A DNA stretch of 10,901 nt from Phycisphaerales bacterium UBA1845. Its GTDB lineage: Bacteria; Planctomycetota; Phycisphaerae; UBA1845. The notes below the pieces were generated by a model. It had not been told where the DNA came from. It saw only the letters and a program-made list of their open reading frames with translations, and searched no databases. Location: assembly GCA_002338715.1 (NCBI GenBank), contig DDIR01000039.1, positions 13,105 through 24,005 of the forward strand. The letters are read 5' to 3'. The position numbers and the translations under genes were made by a program. Shown here one piece after another: positions 1-4,935 of the stretch. The stretch's first letter is position 1. The number at the start of each line of letters is the position of its first letter.

Positions 1-31
1 GCCCCAGCCGCATCCATCAGTTCCGGTCAAG

Positions 32-622
32 TTACTGACGCACCCTGCGAAGGAGCGAAATGCCACCGATCAGCATGATCAGCGCGGTGGCGGGTTCGGG
101 CAGAATGGTGAAGTTCATCACACCTTCGATCGGTTCCTGAGCGCCCCCGCCCTCGCCGATCGAGACAAGTTCGCTGACACCGTCGGTCGTGTTGCTGATG
201 CGAATGTCGTAAACACCCGGGAGCATGCCCGTCGTGTCGATCACAACGGTGCCGACAGCCAGTGAAGAAAACGAAATGCCGAATGGTGAGTTGTCCGACA
301 TGAGCAGCACGTCGTGCGTATATCCTAGGTGCTCACCGGAATCGACGTCGGGTGGATCGACACTGCTGAATGCATTCGTCCAATCCGAATCGTAAGTGAA
401 AGAAAGGCCTGCGACCGGATCTTCCGAACCGATCAGAATGAAAGCGAAGTCGTATGACGAGAGATTGCTTGGCGCGATTGTGAGGTCGGCGCTGATCGGC
501 GTTCCGGCGGCGACGCTTGTCGGTCCACCCGGAGCAAAGCTCGCGGATACCGTGGCCAGCGCCGTTGATGCAGACAAACCAGCCGCCAACATCGCCCCTA
601 GAATTTTGCGTGAAGACGTCAT
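32..622 (-). CDS. PEP-CTERM sorting domain protein, exported
   Basis: A 196-residue exported protein. Residues 1-24 form a signal peptide: MTSSRK, a hydrophobic stretch (ILGAMLAAGLSASTALA), then a probable cleavage after ALA. The C-terminus has the three-part PEP-CTERM signal: PEP at 175-177, a hydrophobic helix of about 14 residues, and a basic tail (RRVRQ). Such proteins are known to be processed by an exosortase and linked to the outer surface or exopolysaccharide. The middle is rich in Ser, Thr, Gly and Asp with alternating hydrophobic strands, suggesting a beta-sandwich; I do not recognise a specific function. The start at 622 is chosen over the longer frame to 760 because AGGAGGAGG lies at 629-637, six bases upstream, and the signal peptide begins there. 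The 46 residues upstream have no protein character. It is a single gene as far as the window shows. Confidence 0.88.
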   Translation of the reverse strand: MTSSRKILGAMLAAGLSASTALATVSASFAPGGPTSVAAGTPISADLTIAPSNLSSYDFAFILIGSEDPVAGLSFTYDSDWTNAFSSVDPPDVDSGEHLGYTHDVLLMSDNSPFGISFSSLAVGTVVIDTTGMLPGVYDIRISNTTDGVSELVSIGEGGGAQEPIEGVMNFTILPEPATALIMLIGGISLLRRVRQ

Positions 623-628
623 TCGATT

Positions 629-637
629 CCTCCTCCT
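629..637 (-). promoter_or_regulatory. Ribosome binding site of the PEP-CTERM gene
   Basis: AGGAGGAGG on the minus strand, six bases before the ATG at 622. It is nearly a full complement of the 16S 3' end and decides the start against the 138-base longer open frame. Confidence 0.85.
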
Positions 638-721
638 GAGAGTTCTTTCCCTCGTTGCTTCTTTCCTATTCGCGCCATCATCGAAACGACCGACCAACGT
701 GAAACGCGAATTGCCCGTAAG

Positions 722-749
722 AACAAACAGCCAACAAAAACAAACAGCC
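722..749. repeat. Short direct repeat upstream of the PEP-CTERM gene
   Basis: Two exact 11-bp copies (AACAAACAGCC on the plus strand) at 722-732 and 739-749, 17 bp apart start to start. They lie just after the U-tract of the terminator at 753-796 and about 100 bases before the PEP-CTERM start. They could be a tandem binding site on one helix face (about 1.6 turns apart, so not exact) or simply slippage in A-rich DNA. Confidence 0.5.
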
Positions 750-752
750 TGT

Positions 753-796
753 AAAAACAAAAAAGAGAGACGAACCGTCGCGCGGTTCTTCTCTCT
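753..796 (-). terminator. Strong rho-independent terminator
   Basis: Stem arms at 764-777 and 783-796 pair over 14 positions with one mismatch around a 5-base loop (TCGCG on the plus strand). On the minus strand the stem is followed by six Ts, a G and five Ts (764-753). It would end minus-strand transcripts from the yeiH side, or the candidate small RNA, before the PEP-CTERM gene. Confidence 0.75.
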
Positions 797-864
797 CGTG
801 CTCGCAAATCACAAATTGTACGAACGACTCTCCACCCAATTGGTCGAGACCCCTCCCGACCAAC
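753..864 (-). ncRNA. Candidate small RNA, about 110 nt
   Basis: Inferred from three elements in the right order. On the minus strand a sigma70-like promoter has TTGCGG at 894-899, a 17-bp spacer and CACAAT at 871-876, predicting a start near 864. The transcript would open with a perfect 7-bp hairpin (TTGGTCG at 863-857 in minus sense, CGACCAA at 846-840) whose 10-nt loop is purine-rich and contains GGAGG. A single-stranded linker then leads into the strong terminator at 796-764 with its U-tract. No convincing reading frame lies inside. The promoter boxes are only about half matched, so this could instead be the 3' trailer of yeiH. No known RNA family was recognised. Confidence 0.3.
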
Positions 865-1017
865 GCCAGCATTGTGCAACCGCCCGCCATCGACCGCAAG
901 CGCAAAGTCGGCGCCTTCGATTTGAATAATCGCGTGAACCTGGGGGGAATGCCCTAAGCCATTCGCGAACAGGTTTCGCTATCTCAACATTCGCCGGCCG
1001 AAGAAATTAATGGGAAG

Positions 1018-1051
1018 AAAAAACTCAGGTGCGACTTTACGCAGCGTCGCA
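1018..1051 (-). terminator. Possible terminator behind yeiH
   Basis: On the minus strand TGCGAC (1051-1046) and GTCGCA (1035-1030) form a 6-bp stem with a 10-base loop, ten bases after the yeiH stop. Six Ts follow at 1023-1018, but only after a 6-base gap, which weakens the call. If it works, the operon ends here and the stronger terminator at 753-796 serves another transcript. Confidence 0.35.
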
Positions 1052-1060
1052 ATGTGAAGA

Positions 1061-2332
1061 TCACGTGAGGATCAAAACAAGAAGCAAACTCACAGCGCCG
1101 AGAATCACGCTCGCGCCCAAGCCACACAGCAAGGCTTTACCGCTCACCCCGCCGAGCACCCGCACGTTGACCTCGAGTCCGATCGCGGCCATCGCCCAGA
1201 TGAGCAGCATCTTTCCGCACCAAGCCGCCACCATCGTCAGCGAAACCGATTCAGGTATACCCCAGCTCCGAACCGATTCCGTCGGCGAGAACACCATCGT
1301 CGGAATCAGCCCCAGGGTGCCAAGGGTGGCCATCGCTGCGAAACCCCAGACAAACCAGGGAACGAGTCGGGCGTAGTGGACCACGACGGGCATGCTGCGA
1401 TCGGTGGGCGCGCTGTGACGGCGTGCATAATAAATCGCCAACACGCAGACCAACGGTGCAAGCAGCGCGACGCGCACCAACTTCGCGAGGGTTGCCATCG
1501 TTCCGGCTTCCAAGCTGAACGCATAGCCAGCCGCCACTGCTTGCGGGACCGCATGAACGCTCGTCCCCGCCCAGATGCCGAACGCATTGTCAGAAATATT
1601 GATCATCGATCCGATCGCGGGCAACACGAGCATCGCAATCAATCCGAACAGGTTCACGGTTCCAACCGACAGCACGAGATCCTCATCGTCCGAATCGATC
1701 AGCGGCGCCACCGCAACAATCGCGCTGTTTCCGCAAATACCCGTCCCTACGCCGATCAATAAAGCAACGCGCTTGCCAAGCCCAAGGAGCTTTCCGAGAT
1801 AGACGGCTGACAACATCGCGATGCCAATGCAACCGATGATCGTCGCCAGCGCGCCGGCTCCCACATCCTTTAGCTGAATCAGATTCAACTTGGCGCCGGT
1901 CAGCACGATGGCGATGGGGATCACTTTCTTGATGATCTTCTTACAGCCAGCCGTCGCGGCCGGTGACCATGGCCCGAAATTGCGAAACAACACGCCCGCA
2001 ATAATCGCAATGATCGCGGCGCTGATCGGACGGGCGATTCCCGAAGGTCGTTCGACAAGAAACGGCGCAAATGGGAGGTAATGAATTCCAACAGAAGCAG
2101 CGGCGACCAATGCAGCCAACAACATCCCCGGCCAGGTGCGCTGAGCCTTTGCAACCCCCGCAGCGCGTGGTGGAGACGTCTCGACGATCGACTCGTAAAT
2201 CCCCTCCATCGATCCAAGGGAGCCGAGCGATTCGAGACTGACAGACCCGAGGTAGCGCGAGACAGCCGCTTGCGTGTCGGCATCGTTCGACGGTGAAGCG
2301 CCAAGAGACGTACTGTTGGACGCGTCGCTCAA
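1061..2332 (-). CDS. yeiH: YeiH-family putative sulfate/sulfur-oxyanion exporter
   Basis: An integral membrane protein of the YeiH (UPF0324) family, annotated by homology as putative sulfate exporters; substrate is not proven for most members. About 60 soluble Ser-rich residues precede around ten hydrophobic segments. Two family signatures are clear (numbered from the start used here): GTGICGNSAIVAVAPLI near residue 196 and FGIWAGTSVHAVPQAVAAG near 251, plus KLVRVALLAP near 284. I chose TTG at 2332 because it overlaps the stop of the cysteine dioxygenase gene as TTGA and follows a purine-rich GAGGGGGA, giving 423 residues. A GTG at 2353 in the same frame would add seven residues but has no visible ribosome site. 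The coupling suggests it exports products of cysteine oxidation such as sulfite or sulfate. That role is inference. Confidence 0.85.
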   Translation of the reverse strand: MSDASNSTSLGASPSNDADTQAAVSRYLGSVSLESLGSLGSMEGIYESIVETSPPRAAGVAKAQRTWPGMLLAALVAAASVGIHYLPFAPFLVERPSGIARPISAAIIAIIAGVLFRNFGPWSPAATAGCKKIIKKVIPIAIVLTGAKLNLIQLKDVGAGALATIIGCIGIAMLSAVYLGKLLGLGKRVALLIGVGTGICGNSAIVAVAPLIDSDDEDLVLSVGTVNLFGLIAMLVLPAIGSMINISDNAFGIWAGTSVHAVPQAVAAGYAFSLEAGTMATLAKLVRVALLAPLVCVLAIYYARRHSAPTDRSMPVVVHYARLVPWFVWGFAAMATLGTLGLIPTMVFSPTESVRSWGIPESVSLTMVAAWCGKMLLIWAMAAIGLEVNVRVLGGVSGKALLCGLGASVILGAVSLLLVLILT

Positions 2333-2880
2333 ATACCATCCCCCTCGATGCACCCGACAACCATGGGACGGTACTCGCCAACCACACTGTCGGTGAGGGA
2401 ATAGGTGTCCATCCGCAGCAATGGCGGTGAATAGATGTGCAGCGTCACGAGGTTGTTGCCTTCCTCCTGAAGGTTTGAAATCTGGTGGGTGTCGCTGTCC
2501 TGCGAAACCGAAACGCTCTCGGCTTCGTGATCAAATGACTTGACCGGTTTGAACAAATTCGACGGCGTCATGGCGAAACGCGTTTCGGTGGCGACGCCCG
2601 ACAACACCCGCACCCCACACGTCGATTCGGCGTGGTTGTGAATCGGACTCCGCTGCCCGCTGAGCCAGCACATCACCAGCAGTTGATAGAGCGGACCTTC
2701 ATGCACGAGGTTCCGCTGATAACCGTCCTGTTTGAATCGAACGAACTCGGCCACATCGTCGATGGTGACGTCCAGCGATTCCAGATGGTAGCGCAGTTCC
2801 TTGACGCCAGCCCGTTCGGTGAGCCCGTCGAGGTAGTCTTTGAGTGATTCGAGTTTTTCGATGCCCGTCGTTGCGCCCAT
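2329..2880 (-). CDS. Cysteine dioxygenase (type I, Arg-type)
   Basis: A cupin-fold, non-haem iron enzyme that oxidises L-cysteine with O2 to cysteine sulfinate in the cytoplasm. From the start used here, the expected iron ligands are H81, H83 (PIHNHAESTC) and H132 (DTHQIS). R56 in YQRNLV matches the substrate-binding Arg60 of mammalian enzymes, favouring cysteine over 3-mercaptopropionate. H148 and Y150 in LHIYSPP match the mammalian His155 and Tyr157. C88 lies seven residues after the first iron His, exactly where mammals have the Cys93 that cross-links to Tyr157; many bacterial enzymes have Gly there. The start at 2880 follows AAGGAGG (2886-2892) at five bases, so it is preferred over the ATG at 2919. 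183 residues, near the family norm of about 200. Its TGA overlaps the likely yeiH start. Confidence 0.92.
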   Translation of the reverse strand: MGATTGIEKLESLKDYLDGLTERAGVKELRYHLESLDVTIDDVAEFVRFKQDGYQRNLVHEGPLYQLLVMCWLSGQRSPIHNHAESTCGVRVLSGVATETRFAMTPSNLFKPVKSFDHEAESVSVSQDSDTHQISNLQEEGNNLVTLHIYSPPLLRMDTYSLTDSVVGEYRPMVVGCIEGDGI

Positions 2881-2885
2881 CGCGC

Positions 2886-2922
2886 CCTCCTTCAATTGCT
2901 CAGCGAAAAGATTGTGCAATTG
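2886..2922 (-). promoter_or_regulatory. Ribosome site and adjoining inverted repeat of the dioxygenase gene
   Basis: AAGGAGG at 2886-2892 decides the start at 2880. Directly upstream in the mRNA is a 7-bp perfect inverted repeat, CAATTGC (2922-2916) and GCAATTG (2899-2893), with a 16-base loop. It could fold beside the ribosome site or be a two-site DNA operator (CAATTG twice, 24 bp apart). Regulation is only suggested. Confidence 0.35.
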
Positions 2923-2968
2923 CCATCCGGCTGGCCTTTGTTCGCTGTACAGATTTGGTGCTTGATTG

Positions 2969-3472
2969 TCAGATTGATTCTAACAGCGATTGGGCGGTTT
3001 GCTCCAGTTTCTTTACGATTTGCGACGATTGCGGGCCCATCGCGGTAAATCGCAACGTCCGCGTATCCTCCGCAAGCACCTCGAAATCGATGCGAAGGTG
3101 GTCGTTTGGAATGCATTCCTCGACGCGGTCCGCCCATTCGACCATCACGGCTCCACCGGATTCGCACATCTCGTCAAAACCAAGCGCGTCGAGTTCCAAC
3201 CCGCCCGACAACCGATAGGCATCAAGATGAAAAAGCGTCAGCGTGCCGGGATATTCGTTGACCAATGCAAACGTCGGACTGCTCACGGTGCAGTCGGCTG
3301 GTATCCGATTGCCGAACGCCACGCCCCGCGCAAACATGGTTTTGCCGGCTCCCAGCGTCCCGATCAATGCCAGCGCACAACCGGGCGAAAGGCTTTCGCC
3401 AACGAAGCGGCCTATGGCTTCGGTATGCTTCGGACCGGTGGAGGTCAATGTCAACTCAGCGTGCTCACCCAT
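2969..3472 (-). CDS. tsaE: tRNA threonylcarbamoyladenosine biosynthesis ATPase TsaE
   Basis: TsaE (YjeE) is the ATPase that works with TsaB and TsaD to make the universal t6A37 modification of ANN-decoding tRNAs in the cytoplasm. The protein shows a Walker A motif GTLGAGKT at 38-45, SPTF at 65-68 (switch-like segment), HLDAYRL at 82-88 and EWADRV at 112-117, in the family order. Length is 167 residues, typical for TsaE (about 150-170). The ATG at 3472 overlaps the thiL stop as TGATG, a usual coupling arrangement; an ATG at 3487 would add five residues (MAAFL) and is a fair alternative, since neither has a strong ribosome site. Downstream, 88 bases separate it from the dioxygenase gene, so the pair may share a transcript. 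Confidence 0.93.
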   Translation of the reverse strand: MGEHAELTLTSTGPKHTEAIGRFVGESLSPGCALALIGTLGAGKTMFARGVAFGNRIPADCTVSSPTFALVNEYPGTLTLFHLDAYRLSGGLELDALGFDEMCESGGAVMVEWADRVEECIPNDHLRIDFEVLAEDTRTLRFTAMGPQSSQIVKKLEQTAQSLLESI

Positions 3473-4398
3473 CAGAAATGCTGCCATCCTGTCGGTTCGA
3501 TCCGCGACAGCCTGCCGTCGTCAGATTTCAATTTCAAACCTTCGCCATCCGTTATGACACCCACTCGAATCAAGCCCAATTCCTTCGCGACGTCATCATC
3601 GGTGTCGGCTGCGATCAAGAGTTCGTAGTCTTCACCATCGGAAAGTACGTGGTCAATGATCGCATTTGCTGACGACTCGCCCGCGTTCAATTCATCCGAC
3701 GCGATTTTCAGAATCGCCGACCGCTCAAGCGTTGCGCCCTGCTTGGACGCTTGCGTCATGCGATCAAGATCAATACCCAGCCCGTCGCTGATATCCATCA
3801 TAGCGTGCAACCGCTCACCCAGCGCCATCGCGATACGCTGCGATTCTTTGACGCGCGGGGTAAACGTCATGTGTCGTCCGTGAATGCTGCCGCCGAGCTT
3901 ACCGGTCACGAAGACGCCATCACCCACGCGTGCACCGGATCGCCGGATCGGTTCGATGCCCGGATAAGGTTCTGCGATGACCGCCACATCGATGACGAGC
4001 CCCTGCTTCCAGCCGGTCGTGTCCCCGCCGATCAACGCGCATTCAAATTCGTCGCAGATCCCGACGACCCCGTCGATGATCGCCTTGGCATCGTCGATGG
4101 TCGAGGACTTCGGCATCGCCAGCGACACGACCACGCCTCGTGGACGGACAGCCATCGCGGCACAGTCGCTGAGGTTGCTGGCGACGGCTTTCCGCCCGAT
4201 CATCTCGAAACGGTGCTTCGAGGAATCGAAATGGACTCCGTCGAGCATCAGATCGGACGAGACCAGGATCTGACTGGAACTGACCGCAATCGCGCCCATG
4301 TCGTCGCCAATTGGGATCGAACCGGAACCGTCAGCCCCTTCGAGCCGGCGGCAACGGGCGGCTAACCAATCTGCGAAATCGCGTTCGTTTTGCCCCAT
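3472..4398 (-). CDS. thiL: Thiamine-monophosphate kinase ThiL
   Basis: ThiL phosphorylates thiamine monophosphate with ATP to thiamine pyrophosphate, the last step of the pathway. It belongs to the PurM/AIR synthase-like superfamily. Numbered from 4398, visible motifs are GDD at 31-33, SSDLMLDGVHF at 47-57, NLSDCAAM at 75-82, GGDTT at 124-128, DISDGL at 202-207, GEDYELL at 255-261 and the C-terminal GWQHF ending. These Asp-rich motifs bind magnesium and the phosphates. I chose ATG at 4398 (308 residues) because MGQNERDFADWL matches the usual ThiL N-terminus. The frame is open to a TTG at 4452, but those 18 residues are not family-like. The start has no ribosome site and sits right after a TATACT box, so the transcript may be leaderless. 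It overlaps tsaE by one base. Confidence 0.93.
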   Translation of the reverse strand: MGQNERDFADWLAARCRRLEGADGSGSIPIGDDMGAIAVSSSQILVSSDLMLDGVHFDSSKHRFEMIGRKAVASNLSDCAAMAVRPRGVVVSLAMPKSSTIDDAKAIIDGVVGICDEFECALIGGDTTGWKQGLVIDVAVIAEPYPGIEPIRRSGARVGDGVFVTGKLGGSIHGRHMTFTPRVKESQRIAMALGERLHAMMDISDGLGIDLDRMTQASKQGATLERSAILKIASDELNAGESSANAIIDHVLSDGEDYELLIAADTDDDVAKELGLIRVGVITDGEGLKLKSDDGRLSRIEPTGWQHF

Positions 4399-4411
4399 TT
4401 GGACCAGTATA
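4399..4411 (-). promoter_or_regulatory. thiL: Possible -10 box giving a leaderless thiL transcript
   Basis: TATACT at 4411-4406 on the minus strand matches the sigma70 -10 consensus at five of six positions. The predicted start falls at or one base before the ATG at 4398. No good -35 box is seen 16-18 bp upstream, so the call is tentative. Confidence 0.3.
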
Positions 4412-4480
4412 GGCTCAGATTGCGGAAGTAAAATCGGCTCGATCGGGGTCAAATCGCCCCAATTAGCCCCTCACACCCCC

Positions 4481-4508
4481 TTGCAGGCCGGTTTCAGTCG
4501 GGTATCTT
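4481..4508 (+). promoter_or_regulatory. rpmH: Possible rpmH promoter
   Basis: TTGCAG (4481-4486), a 16-bp spacer and TATCTT (4503-4508) resemble a sigma70 promoter, with three and four to five matches respectively. It would start an rpmH leader of roughly 60 nt. Divergent from the thiL transcript. Confidence 0.35.
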
Positions 4509-4518
4509 ACGTGGCTCG

Positions 4519-4542
4519 CCGCTGAAACGATGGTTTCGGCGG
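4519..4542 (+). other. Stable hairpin in the rpmH leader
   Basis: CCGCTGAAAC (4519-4528) and GTTTCGGCGG (4533-4542) form a 10-bp stem with one T-G wobble and the 4-base loop GATG. No T-run follows, so it is not an intrinsic terminator. It lies 20 bases before the rpmH ribosome site and may be a leader structure that affects stability or translation. Confidence 0.55.
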
Positions 4543-4574
4543 TTGTCGCGATACGTTAATTCGAGGATGTGACC

Positions 4575-4715
4575 ATGCATTACCCACGCAGAACCAGCAA
4601 GATCAAGAAAGCCCGCAAGCAGGGTTTCCGTGCACGCATGAAAACTGCGGGCGGACGAAAGATCATCAACGCCAAGCGTCGTCGCGGTAATCACAAGCTC
4701 AACGTCGCCTCCTAG
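4575..4715 (+). CDS. rpmH: Large ribosomal subunit protein bL34
   Basis: A 46-residue, highly basic protein of the large ribosomal subunit. The family core GFRARM is at 17-22, followed by TAGGRKIINAKRRRG at 24-38 in the expected spacing to the bL34 consensus (GFRARM, then GRK, then a block of basic residues). The N-terminus MHYPRRTSKIKKARKQ replaces the commoner MKRTYQPSKRKR. GAGGA at 4563-4567 is seven bases before the ATG. A GTG two codons upstream (4569) is in frame but lies too close to the ribosome site. In most bacteria rnpA follows directly; here nothing resembling RnpA is seen in the next 220 bases. No dnaA or yidC is in the window. Confidence 0.95.
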   Translation: MHYPRRTSKIKKARKQGFRARMKTAGGRKIINAKRRRGNHKLNVAS

Positions 4716-4935
4716 GCACGTTCACGCCGTCGCGCTCGTTCGATTTGCATGAGCGCATCCGGATTCCATTTTCCAATAACCGTGTCGTTCGACGTTCGGG
4801 CAATCGTGCGCGTCAATCATTTGATCTCGCACGCGCGATCCAATTTCGTCGACGCGAAATCCCCGCTACGGCGTCAATCCAAAGCGGCGCTTACCTGCAC
4901 ACGCCAACTCAGATAGACTATGCCTGCGGTTTCGA
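4716..4935 (+). other. Gap between rpmH and the antiporter gene
   Basis: 220 bases with no recognised gene; the frames at 4745-4957 and 4750-4914 do not resemble RnpA or any family I know. A 6-bp inverted repeat, GCGCTC (4732-4737) and GAGCGC (4751-4756) with a 13-base loop, lies 16 bases after rpmH and could be a weak terminator, but no immediate T-run follows. A loose promoter for the antiporter (TTACCT, 17 bp, TAGACT at 4914-4919) is possible. Confidence 0.4.

Larger units (their letters stand above)
623..1060. other. 438-base intergenic region
   Basis: No gene supported on either strand; open frames here (for example 396-929 plus and 619-879 minus) have no family features. It holds the PEP-CTERM leader and ribosome binding site, the 11-bp direct repeats, the strong terminator, the candidate small RNA and the weaker terminator behind yeiH. 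CCGACCAACG occurs twice, at 690-699 and 856-865. Nothing was recognised in 900-1017. Confidence 0.7.

Noticed and set aside
623..760. 46-residue N-terminal extension of the PEP-CTERM protein
   Set aside because: Non-protein-like, contains the terminator trailer and repeats, and skips the strong ribosome site at 629-637.
3751..4365. Plus-strand open frame of 204 residues
   Set aside because: It is antisense to thiL, whose motifs are unmistakable; composition is typical of a shadow frame.
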